NCBI GenBank assembly: GCA_002337545.1
Contig: DDGE01000027.1
Span: 11,304-28,776 of the forward strand
Reading direction: 5' to 3'
Source of the DNA: Phycisphaerales bacterium UBA1910
GTDB lineage: Bacteria; Planctomycetota; Phycisphaerae; Phycisphaerales; UBA1924
DNA: 17,473 nt
This document shows positions 1-5,684 of the stretch, in pieces; the first letter of the stretch is position 1, and the number at the start of each line of letters is the position of its first letter. The notes under the pieces were generated by a model, which had not been told where the DNA came from, made no database searches, and saw only the letters and a list, made by a program, of their open reading frames with translations. The translations under genes were made by a program, and so were the position numbers.

Positions 1-16
1 GTTGGTCGATACAGAA

Positions 17-50
17 TCACCCTCGATCGCGTCCTTGCGATCGAGGGTGA
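17..50 (-). terminator. Strong hairpin after the HTH-receiver gene
   Basis: Bases 17-30 and 37-50 form a perfect 14-bp inverted repeat around a 6-base loop (gtcctt). It begins about 30 bases beyond the stop codon of the minus-strand regulator. The minus-strand tail after the stem reads TTCTGTATC, so the U-tract is weak, and the plus-strand tail has none. I read it as a transcription stop or 3'-end stabilising hairpin for the regulator. It could also serve a convergent gene outside the window. Confidence 0.6.
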
Positions 51-80
51 GTGGTGGTGAGCTATATATTGGGAATCTAG

Positions 81-662
81 TTAGGCGGCGATATTTGTTG
101 CCTGTTCGATCGCGTCAACGACCATGCGGACCTGGAAGGGCTTCTTGAGAAAGCCATCGAATCCTGCGCTGCGGAGCCCCTGTGCCTGCCCATCGGTGAG
201 CTTACCGGACATGCCGATCAGGCGGGTCATCTGCATGGCTTCGCTCGAACGAACGAGCTGTGCAATTTCGCGTGGTTCGCACTCAGCGATATGGATATCG
301 ATGAGCACGACATGCGGCCGGAACCGTTCGCACTCGAGCCCAGCGCTGAAAGCGGTGTTCGCTGTGGATATCTCGTAGTTCGTCTGGTCCATCAGAACGC
401 GTTCAAGGACATCAGAGACTTCCTGGTCCGAATCAATGACAAGGACACGGGTGTTGCCCGATGTAATTCCATCCATAGGGATGTGATGCGCCTTCATAAA
501 CCGATAAAGCTCGGTCACAGGAATGCGACGATCTTTCGACCCGGGGATGCGGTATCCCTTCAGTTGGCCGGAATCGAACCATTTGGATACCGTTCGGGGG
601 GCGACATTGCAGATCTTCGCAACTTCCCCAGTTGTAAGCACATCTTTTTCTACAGGCATCAT
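81..662 (-). CDS. Response regulator with N-terminal excisionase/MerR-like HTH
   Basis: Predicted cytoplasmic DNA-binding regulator of 193 residues. Residues 8-60 match the helix-turn-helix used in excisionase/MerR/BldC-like proteins (TTGEVAKICNVAPRTVSKWFDSG, then a KDRRIPVTELYRFM wing and helix). Residues 72-188 form a CheY-like receiver: D77 in the acidic pocket, phospho-acceptor D122 (LIDIH), S152 on beta-4 and K174-P175 on beta-5. The usual second acidic residue after D77 is serine, followed by D79, a mild deviation. The reading frame is open to 941, but the stretch before 662 has no family similarity. The start at 660-662 is chosen because AGAGGTGAG lies just upstream; the adjacent second ATG (657-659) has slightly better SD spacing. 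The gene is divergent from the exported HEAT protein, separated by about 370 bases. The cognate kinase is not in the window. Domain calls are firm; targets are unknown. Confidence 0.88.
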   Translation of the reverse strand: MMPVEKDVLTTGEVAKICNVAPRTVSKWFDSGQLKGYRIPGSKDRRIPVTELYRFMKAHHIPMDGITSGNTRVLVIDSDQEVSDVLERVLMDQTNYEISTANTAFSAGLECERFRPHVVLIDIHIAECEPREIAQLVRSSEAMQMTRLIGMSGKLTDGQAQGLRSAGFDGFLKKPFQVRMVVDAIEQATNIAA

Positions 663-787
663 CTCACCTCTGGTACAGACTTGAAGTGGAGCAGCGCAAT
701 CCTCACGCGCCACATCACCCGCTTCATCGTCGTCAACATGCCTGTGCTTGATGTCTGCACCGAATTCGCAAGAGATTCGGGCATTTC

Positions 788-799
788 CCGGATATCCGG
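788..799. promoter_or_regulatory. 12-bp palindrome CCGGATATCCGG, candidate operator
   Basis: A perfect 12-bp palindrome lies in the divergent region between the HTH-receiver regulator and the HEAT protein, upstream of the plus-strand promoter candidate. Symmetry and location fit a protein-binding site. No second copy was noticed nearby. Which protein binds, if any, cannot be told from sequence. Confidence 0.35.
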
Positions 800-867
800 A
801 CTCGGGAGAATAACCTAAATCAGCGGTTCTGGGCCCTCGCAGGGAGCTCGGGCATGGCCAGATCGCG

Positions 868-897
868 TTGACGATTGCAGCTGTCGTCCGATACACT
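868..897 (+). promoter_or_regulatory. Candidate sigma70-like promoter for the HEAT protein
   Basis: TTGACG at 868-873 and TACACT at 892-897 are separated by 18 bases, resembling -35 and -10 boxes (5 of 6 and 4 of 6 matches). Transcription would start near 904 and give a leader of about 128 bases before the GTG at 1032. Planctomycete promoters often match this consensus poorly, so this is a candidate only. Confidence 0.35.
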
Positions 898-1031
898 TTG
901 CCCTTCTTTCGGGTCTGCTCGGCAACACACGAGCGATCCACTCGTATATGATGGCTCTCCCCCGGATCGCGGGTTTACTGCGCTCCAAACACTCGACGAT
1001 CTGGACTTTCCCTGTCCCACAGGAGACGACT

Positions 1032-3239
1032 GTGCGTTATCAGAACAGAAACCTGACCGGCCTGTCCCTCTCGCTTTTGGTTCTCGCGGGCTCTGGTCTC
1101 GCCATCCCCGTGACTCAGGCACAGGGCGCGTCAGTTACGGCTCAGCCAGAATCCGAAGTCCAGACACAGCGATTGGAGCTCCTCCGCGACTTCATTCACT
1201 TCGTCAAGATCGCACGCTTTGATGTGGCGGCGGATCTGGGGACACGCCTTGTTGAGACTGGGATCACAGAAACCGAGTTTGTGGATCTCGTAGAAAGCTC
1301 TCGCGAGCAGCAGCGATTCGAAGAAGCGATCGCAGCTGGACTCCGGGTCCCCGTTCTTGAGCCGATCGCGGCACAGCTCGAGTCGATGTTCCGTGATGGG
1401 AAGCTCGATCGCGCTCGTGATCCTCAGGAAATTGCACGCAATATCGGGCTGCTCACGGGCGGTTTGCGAGCACGCACCCTCGCACGCGAGCGTCTGATCT
1501 TCGCTGGCGAGTATGCGATGCCCCAACTGCTCGATGCGTACCTTCAAAACAAGGATCTGGCGCTGAAGGCACAGGTTCAGCGGCTCATGGTCGATCTGGG
1601 GCGTGGAGCCATCGCACCGCTGATGGCCGCGCTCCCCGGGCTCGATGAGACGAGTCAGGAAGCCGTCGCTGAAGTACTCGGGCTTATCCCGTACCGTACG
1701 AGCCTCCCCGTCCTCATTGATGTATACCAGAACACCACCAATAACGCCGTTCGCCAGGCAACCGGGCGTGCGATATCACGCTTGGGGGGCAACCCTGGCA
1801 GCGATACGGCGGATATGTACGCATTGCTCGCGGACTCGTATTACGCAGAGCCCGCAGAACTAACCAGCTTCCCCAATGAGGATTTCCAGCTGGTCTGGAA
1901 CTTCGATCCAGGGTTGGGTCTGGTCATGGTCCCTGTCCGTACACCTGTGTTCCACGAGGCGATGTCGATGCGTCTGGCCGAGCGTGCATTGTCGCTCGAC
2001 CCGCAGAACGACGAAACCCTCGCGCTCTGGGTTGCTTCCAACTACTCACGCAGCTTTGACACTCCAGAAGGGTACGAGAACCCGATGTACGGCAGTGATC
2101 GTCGCGACGCAGAATACTTCGGCGTGGCGGTTGGCCCAGAGATCGATCAGGTAGTCCTTCGTCGTGGGATTGATACCCGCGACACGCCACTCGTCCGCAG
2201 TGCCATCCAGGCGATCGCGCAGACCGCAGGGTCTCGTTCGCTCTGGGGGCAGGAAATCGATGGGCGCTACCCCCTGCTCGAATCGCTTAACTACCAGAAC
2301 CGGCGGGTCCAGTTCGAAACGGCGTTGGCCCTCGGCAATGCGTTGCCCAGCGAATCCTTCAACGGTTCCGAGCGTGTCATCCCGCTGCTCGCGAGTGCTG
2401 TGAAGGATGCTTCCGCACGCTACGCGGTCATTCTTACAGGCGAGGATCGTGAACGCTACGACCAGTACCGCGCGTCGCTTGAGCGAGTTGGGTTCACCGT
2501 GCTCCCCCCAGCACCCGGCGGGCTCGGTGAGCTTGCTGCTTCGATCGCGGAAACTCCGACAATCGATCTGATTGTCAGCGCCCAAGGATTCGACAACACC
2601 CTCCTGAGCATCGAGACAGCTCGAACCGAGAACAAAACCTCCGTTTCTCCAGTCTTGGCGCTTATGGGGCCGGATGATCTCGTCGCTATGCAGCGTCAGT
2701 ATGGGCGTGATCAGACCATTTCCGTCCGACGCCAATCGATCAGCGGCTCAGCCTTCGATAACTCCGTCGAGACACTCTTGGAAGTCGCATCGGGTGGTCC
2801 GATCTCAACCGAAGAAGCAGATGTGTACGCAACGAGAGCGATTGAGGTCCTCCGGAACTTGGCGATCTCGAATAACGAGGTCCTCAACATCTCTGATGCC
2901 GCATCGATCCTGATCGATGTGCTCGGCCAAGTCGAGGGCTTCACGATGCTCGATGTCGCGGAGATCATCTCCTACATGCCTCAAGCGAAGGCACAGCAGG
3001 CCATTATGAATAAAGCGCTTGAGGTAAGCGAAGACCTGCAGGTTGAGATGCTGACGATTGTCTCAGACTCGGGCAAGCGATATGGCAATCAGCTCAATAA
3101 CCGCCAGATCCGTCGCTTGATCGAGCTTGCTCAATCAGAGAATGATGAGCTGGCCGAGACCGCAGCAGCAACAATGGGTGCCCTTGAGGTCGAAAACGAC
3201 ACGCTGCTGCAGCTGATTTTCGTTCCGGAAACGAACTGA
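1032..3239 (+). CDS. Exported HEAT-repeat protein with degenerate receiver-like domain
   Basis: Predicted secreted or periplasmic protein of 735 residues. The frame is open from 948, but I choose the GTG at 1032: AGGAG sits 6 bases upstream, and the new N-terminus (VRYQNRN, then a hydrophobic stretch LTGLSLSLLVLAGSGLAI and PVTQAQG) is a good Sec signal peptide cut near residue 30. Residues about 150-255 are helical repeats of HEAT/armadillo type. Residues about 463-575 follow the strand/helix order of a CheY-like receiver (YAVILTGED; TIDLIVSAQG; PVLALMGPDD), but serine replaces the phospho-acceptor aspartate. A further helical region with HEAT-like spacing closes the protein. The gene is monocistronic, between a divergent regulator and a terminator at 3269. 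The pathway is unknown; scaffolding or protein binding in the envelope is a guess. Confidence 0.82.
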   Translation: MRYQNRNLTGLSLSLLVLAGSGLAIPVTQAQGASVTAQPESEVQTQRLELLRDFIHFVKIARFDVAADLGTRLVETGITETEFVDLVESSREQQRFEEAIAAGLRVPVLEPIAAQLESMFRDGKLDRARDPQEIARNIGLLTGGLRARTLARERLIFAGEYAMPQLLDAYLQNKDLALKAQVQRLMVDLGRGAIAPLMAALPGLDETSQEAVAEVLGLIPYRTSLPVLIDVYQNTTNNAVRQATGRAISRLGGNPGSDTADMYALLADSYYAEPAELTSFPNEDFQLVWNFDPGLGLVMVPVRTPVFHEAMSMRLAERALSLDPQNDETLALWVASNYSRSFDTPEGYENPMYGSDRRDAEYFGVAVGPEIDQVVLRRGIDTRDTPLVRSAIQAIAQTAGSRSLWGQEIDGRYPLLESLNYQNRRVQFETALALGNALPSESFNGSERVIPLLASAVKDASARYAVILTGEDRERYDQYRASLERVGFTVLPPAPGGLGELAASIAETPTIDLIVSAQGFDNTLLSIETARTENKTSVSPVLALMGPDDLVAMQRQYGRDQTISVRRQSISGSAFDNSVETLLEVASGGPISTEEADVYATRAIEVLRNLAISNNEVLNISDAASILIDVLGQVEGFTMLDVAEIISYMPQAKAQQAIMNKALEVSEDLQVEMLTIVSDSGKRYGNQLNNRQIRRLIELAQSENDELAETAAATMGALEVENDTLLQLIFVPETN

Positions 3240-3268
3240 CAGCATACACATCATCCTGTTCTCTACCA

Positions 3269-3290
3269 AGCGGGCCAAGTGCCCGCTTTT
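3269..3290 (+). terminator. Intrinsic terminator after the HEAT protein
   Basis: AGCGGGC at 3269-3275 pairs with GCCCGCT at 3281-3287 around a 5-base loop. The last stem T is followed by three more, giving a TTTT run. It lies 30 bases after the stop codon. This is a canonical Rho-independent terminator. Confidence 0.85.
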
Positions 3291-3302
3291 ATGTTGTGCT
3301 TC

Positions 3303-3330
3303 TCGGACATGAGCAGGTCCGATTTCATTT
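3303..3330 (+). terminator. Second, weaker terminator-like hairpin
   Basis: TCGGAC at 3303-3308 pairs with GTCCGA at 3317-3322 across an 8-base loop and is followed by TTTCATTT. It sits just behind the stronger terminator at 3269 and may act as a backup stop. The stem is only 6 bp, so the call is tentative. Confidence 0.35.
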
Positions 3331-3392
3331 CGATCCAAGTGCGTCTGAGCCCTCATAAGCGTCAACAGCGTGGCAGAGCGCACGGTTGGGGG

Positions 3393-3403
3393 GTGTTTAA
3401 CAC
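3393..3403. promoter_or_regulatory. 11-base palindrome GTGTTTAACAC upstream of the pilin leader
   Basis: GTGTT and AACAC flank a central T, giving a short symmetrical site in the presumed promoter region of the first pseudopilin gene. It may be an operator. I could not identify convincing -35/-10 boxes around it. Confidence 0.2.
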
Positions 3404-3448
3404 GACTGATTCATGCGAGACTCACTCAAGTTTCTGGGCATGACGATG

Positions 3449-3568
3449 ATGAGTTTGCACGCTGATGTTTGCGTGGTGCGGTGTGTTGCCGCTCAGGGGA
3501 CCCCGGGCTCTCGCTGGAGAGCGGGGCCAGGGAAACCGGCGAGGCCGGACCGACAGCGTGTCACTCAT
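3449..3568 (+). ncRNA. Candidate structured leader RNA before the pseudopilin gene
   Basis: A long-range stem closes the element: ATGAGT 3449-3454 with ACTCAT 3563-3568, a 3/2 internal loop, then CACGCTG 3458-3464 with CAGCGTG 3554-3560. Three hairpins lie inside. GCGGT/GCCGC spans 3478-3492. CCCC-GCTCTC/GAGAGC-GGGG spans 3501-3526 with a 2-base bulge. CCGGC/GCCGG spans 3536-3548. The single-stranded AGGGAAA lies between the last two. The pilin Shine-Dalgarno (AGGAG, 3581-3585) starts 13 bases after the closing stem. GTTTGC occurs three times (3453, 3467, 3574), the last just before the SD. I do not recognise a known riboswitch class. The fold is inferred by eye from complementarity, with no covariation or transcript data. 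Confidence 0.5.
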
Positions 3569-3594
3569 GAGTCGTTTGCAAGGAGACTAAACCA

Positions 3595-4023
3595 ATGCAT
3601 GCAACCCGAAAGAACAAGGCGAAGGGCTTCACCCTCGTCGAAATCCTCATTGTGGTCGTGATTCTCGGCATTCTCGCCGCGATCGTCGTACCGCAGTTCA
3701 CGAACGCCGCGAATGAAGCGCGTGGTGGTAATGTCGCGACCCAGGTCTCGACCATCGAGAATCAGCTCGAACTCTGGGCTGCTCGTAACAACGGTGTTTA
3801 CCCCGACCTCGTCACTGATGGCTGGGGCGATTCAAGCACCGCGGACACCATGATCGGCGAGAACTACCTGAAGGAACTCCCGGTCAACCCCTTCACCAAC
3901 TCGAGCTCTGTTGTTGCGAATACCAGCTTCAGCTCTGGTGACAGCGTCTACGAAATCACAGACAGCACCGATGGCTGGGCATATGACCGTGCCACTGGCA
4001 ACATCGTTGCGATCCAGCCGTAA
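3595..4023 (+). CDS. Type II secretion/type IV pilin-like major pseudopilin (GspG-like)
   Basis: Prepilin of 142 residues. An 11-residue basic leader (MHATRKNKAKG) ends at G11, the prepilin peptidase site. The mature protein starts at F12 with E16 at position +5, followed by the hydrophobic helix of about 20 residues (FTLVEILIVVVILGILAAIV). The helix continues amphipathically (EARGGNVATQVSTIENQLELW), as in GspG/PilA folds. The C-terminal half is a small globular domain ending GWAYDRATGNIVA. The start is supported by AGGAG ten bases upstream. Pseudopilins assemble a short periplasmic pseudopilus that drives substrates through the secretin, or form a surface pilus. It is the first gene of the secretin block and is preceded by a structured leader. 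GspG is the closest label, but the typical GspG calcium-site residues were not checked. Confidence 0.85.
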   Translation: MHATRKNKAKGFTLVEILIVVVILGILAAIVVPQFTNAANEARGGNVATQVSTIENQLELWAARNNGVYPDLVTDGWGDSSTADTMIGENYLKELPVNPFTNSSSVVANTSFSSGDSVYEITDSTDGWAYDRATGNIVAIQP

Positions 4024-4049
4024 CTTTTACGGTTGAAAGCTAAGCTTTA

Positions 4050-4077
4050 CGATCCGGCCCGGAAACGGGCCGGATCG
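4050..4077 (+). promoter_or_regulatory. 12-bp GNRA-capped hairpin between two pseudopilin genes
   Basis: CGATCCGGCCCG (4050-4061) and CGGGCCGGATCG (4066-4077) form a perfect 12-bp stem capped by a GAAA tetraloop. It begins 26 bases after the first pilin stop codon and ends 24 bases before the next start. No U-tract follows. A smaller hairpin (AAAGC/GCTTT, 4036-4048) precedes it. The placement fits an intercistronic stabiliser or partial terminator that would make the first pilin more abundant than downstream genes. That role is an inference. Confidence 0.6.
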
Positions 4078-4101
4078 ACTTGGATTGAAGGGGTAAGTTC
4101 T

Positions 4102-4542
4102 ATGAAGCTTCAAGTACGCAATCACAAGGCATTCACACTCGTCGAGGTATTGATTGTCGTAGTCATTCTCGGGATTCTTGCGGCGGTCATCGTGCCCGCG
4201 ATGAGCAACGCAACCCAGGAGGCATCCGTCGGAACGACCGTGCACGAGCTGGAAAAAATTAAGCGAGCCGTCGCGGTCTTTCAGGCACGAAACGAGAATC
4301 AACTCCCCTCAGTTACCGCGGGCGATGGCACATGGGGTGATCTGATCGCCAACACGGGTGAGTATCTGAAGGAAGCGCCCGCGAATCCATATGTGGGGGG
4401 CGAGAACGCGCGTGTGATTATCATCGGCACCTCCCCCGACAGTTCGTACCAAACCGCTCACGGTTGGATCTACAACGACACAACGGGTGAAATCTGGGCT
4501 GGCGGGTTCGACGCGAATGACGAACCACTCCCGTTGCCATGA
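4102..4542 (+). CDS. Pseudopilin paralogous to the preceding gene
   Basis: Prepilin-like protein of 146 residues. The frame opens at 4033, but the start at 4102 is chosen because AAGGGG lies 8 bases upstream and the resulting leader (MKLQVRNHKA) is the normal prepilin length. Cleavage would follow A10 rather than glycine. F11 is mature +1 and E15 is +5, followed by the hydrophobic helix LVEVLIVVVILGILAAVIV. The C-terminal domain parallels the upstream pilin: YLKEAPANPYVGG versus YLKELPVNPFTN, and GWIYNDTTGEIWAGG versus GWAYDRATGNIVA. This indicates tandem duplication. It probably joins the same pseudopilus as a major or minor subunit. The alanine at -1 is tolerated by some prepilin peptidases and is also seen in planctomycete H-X9-DG prepilins. 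Confidence 0.82.
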   Translation: MKLQVRNHKAFTLVEVLIVVVILGILAAVIVPAMSNATQEASVGTTVHELEKIKRAVAVFQARNENQLPSVTAGDGTWGDLIANTGEYLKEAPANPYVGGENARVIIIGTSPDSSYQTAHGWIYNDTTGEIWAGGFDANDEPLPLP

Positions 4543-4582
4543 TGCGTTGATGGGGGCGGAGCAAGCAAGCGAGGTCTCTGCA

Positions 4583-5131
4583 ATGAAGCAAGTACGCCAT
4601 ACGAATCACCTGAGCCGCGGGTACACACTCATCGAGGTACTCGTGGTTGTCACCATTCTTGGCATCGCAGCGGCTGTTGTGACCCCGAACCTCTCGCAGG
4701 CCGGTGTCTTCCGGATCCAGGCCGCGGTTCGCACGCTTGTCTCTGATATCAGCTTTGCCCAGATGGACGCGCTGGGATATCAGGAGCAGCGTGCACTCGT
4801 GTTCGATGTCGATGAGAACCTATACACCTTGGTCGAAGTTCAGGACTCAACGATCGATGTTGAAAACAACGCGATCTACGACATCAATCGACCGGACCAA
4901 CGCTATGTCGTTTCATTCGATCGAGAAGAGTTCGGTGGCACATTCATCGAGTCGGTCGAGTTCGACGGTGACAATGTCCTCATCTTCGATGAGATTGGCG
5001 GTCCTGTCGCCACAGCGGGTTCGAGCACGCTGAGCGATGGGGGATCGGTCGTGCTCGCGGGCTCACTCAGCCGGTTCCGTATTGATGTTGCAGCGTTTAC
5101 CGGTCGTATCACTGTCACCCAGTTGGATTAA
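4583..5131 (+). CDS. GspH/FimT-like minor pseudopilin
   Basis: Prepilin of 182 residues. The chosen ATG has GAGG 8 bases upstream and gives a leader ending SRG, with cleavage after G13, Y14 as +1 and E18 as +5. The hydrophobic helix LIEVLVVVTILGIAAAVV follows. The remainder resembles the GspH/FimT globular domain: an N-terminal helix (VRTLVSDISFAQMDALGYQ) and beta-rich segments including NVLIFDEIGGP and FRIDVAAFTGRITV. Minor pseudopilins of this type sit at or near the tip of the pseudopilus and help initiate assembly. The gene lies 40 bases after the paralogous pseudopilin and is probably co-transcribed with it. GspH is a family-level label; FimT of type IV pili is the alternative. Confidence 0.8.
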   Translation: MKQVRHTNHLSRGYTLIEVLVVVTILGIAAAVVTPNLSQAGVFRIQAAVRTLVSDISFAQMDALGYQEQRALVFDVDENLYTLVEVQDSTIDVENNAIYDINRPDQRYVVSFDREEFGGTFIESVEFDGDNVLIFDEIGGPVATAGSSTLSDGGSVVLAGSLSRFRIDVAAFTGRITVTQLD

Positions 5132-5166
5132 CCTGCAAGCAAGTCGTTGCTATTCATCGACTTTGT

Positions 5167-5210
5167 AACGCGTGCTGAAGGAAGACGCGTTGGATTCCGA
5201 GTCTCTCGGG
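5167..5210 (+). promoter_or_regulatory. Two hairpins in the leader of the small membrane protein gene
   Basis: AACGCGT (5167-5173) pairs with ACGCGTT (5185-5191) around an 11-base loop. Next to it TCCGAG (5196-5201) pairs with CTCGGG (5205-5210, one G-U pair) around a 3-base loop. The SD AGGAG follows at 5215-5219. No U-tract is present, so these are not clear terminators. They may stabilise or process the polycistronic mRNA. Confidence 0.35.
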
Positions 5211-5225
5211 ACAAGGAGCCGCGCG

Positions 5226-5498
5226 ATGAGCACATCCAACGACAGCAATCATCAGCTCAAGAGTCCACAGGCGGGGAACGCAACGAGGAATCTCTCGTTG
5301 CTTCTGTGTCTTGGCGCACTCGCAGGGATTCTGATATGGGCGAAGCTCCGACTCGTGACGGACATCCCACGCAGTGCGTATGCAGTCCCCCGGGAAGAGC
5401 ACAACGCAGCCGAGGCAGATGATTCATCGGATGATTTGATCCTTGAAGAATCATCCGATCCAGAGGGAACTGAGCGTCCTCGCGAACCGCATCCGTAA
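5226..5498 (+). CDS. Small single-pass membrane protein with acidic tail
   Basis: Protein of 90 residues that I do not recognise. The frame opens at 5172, but the ATG at 5226 has AGGAG 6 bases upstream. A polar N-terminus (residues 1-21) precedes one hydrophobic segment (about 23-39, LSLLLCLGALAGILIWA). The segment after the membrane is strongly acidic (about 57-81, with AEADDSSDDLILEESSDPE) and ends proline-rich. Its position between pseudopilins and the secretin suggests an accessory of the secretion machine, with a topology like GspC or PilP (short cytoplasmic N-terminus, one TM, periplasmic tail). It lacks a recognisable GspC homology region. The acidic tail is encoded across an 11-bp inverted repeat (5426-5459). 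Confidence 0.65.
   Translation: MSTSNDSNHQLKSPQAGNATRNLSLLLCLGALAGILIWAKLRLVTDIPRSAYAVPREEHNAAEADDSSDDLILEESSDPEGTERPREPHP
5426..5459 (+). repeat. 11-bp perfect inverted repeat inside the small membrane protein gene
   Basis: ATCGGATGATT at 5426-5436 is the exact reverse complement of AATCATCCGAT at 5449-5459, with a 12-base spacer. It lies in the coding sequence of the acidic tail, about 40 bases before the stop. The RNA could form a stable hairpin near the 3' end of the gene. It may be a by-product of two acidic Ser-Ser-Asp codon runs. Confidence 0.5.
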
Positions 5499-5502
5499 CC
5501 CA

Positions 5503-5574
5503 GTGTATCAACCCTCGTGCGTGTTATCGGGCGAGTTGGTGCCGCTTGTAAGGGCACGGCATCCCCGAATACAC
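5503..5574 (+). promoter_or_regulatory. Possible nested stem in the leader of the secretin gene
   Basis: GTGTAT (5503-5508) is complementary to ATACAC (5569-5574). It encloses GTGCC (5539-5543) complementary to GGCAC (5553-5557). The 186-base gap between the small membrane protein and the secretin start contains no recognisable gene otherwise. The stems are short, so this is a weak structural signal. Confidence 0.22.
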
Positions 5575-5684
5575 AAGGTCTACGCAAAGTGACACCGTCA
5601 GATTGCCGATCGAAATGCAGCAATACCTCCCGGGACGCTCCGGATCAGACAGAGGCAGCAGCCGCAACGCTGAGGATCAACGAC

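Larger units (their letters stand above)
663..1031. other. Divergent intergenic region without a gene
   Basis: These 369 bases separate the HTH-receiver regulator from the exported HEAT protein. Open frames here show no recognisable protein. The region holds a perfect 12-bp palindrome at 788-799, a candidate plus-strand promoter at 868-897, and the AGGAG Shine-Dalgarno at 1021-1025 for the GTG start at 1032. It probably contains promoters for both genes. Confidence 0.6.

Noticed and set aside
291..818. Plus-strand 175-residue open frame opposite the HTH-receiver gene
   Set aside because: Complement of a gene with intact HTH and receiver motifs; no independent support.
660..941. N-terminal extension of the HTH-receiver protein to 286 residues
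   Set aside because: The added sequence has no domain resemblance, covers the divergent control region, and a good SD marks the start at 659-662.
2046..2735. Minus-strand 229-residue open frame inside the HEAT protein gene
   Set aside because: Antisense shadow of a well-supported gene; Cys/Arg-rich with no recognisable domain or SD.
3455..3472. Sigma54-like promoter (TTGCACG ... TTGCG)
   Set aside because: The essential GG of the -24 element is TG and the spacing to the GC element is off by about 3 bases.
3449..3568. Known c-di-GMP-I or cobalamin riboswitch
   Set aside because: The conserved cores are not found: no GCAAACC/GACGCAAAGCC pair for c-di-GMP-I, and the cobalamin-like AGGGAAACCGG lacks the conserved GGUG-A loop and the downstream CGC-ACUG segment. 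Kept only as an unclassified structured leader.
5517..5684. 56-residue extension of the secretin
   Set aside because: The signal peptide would be internal, and the GAGG SD supports the ATG at 5685.
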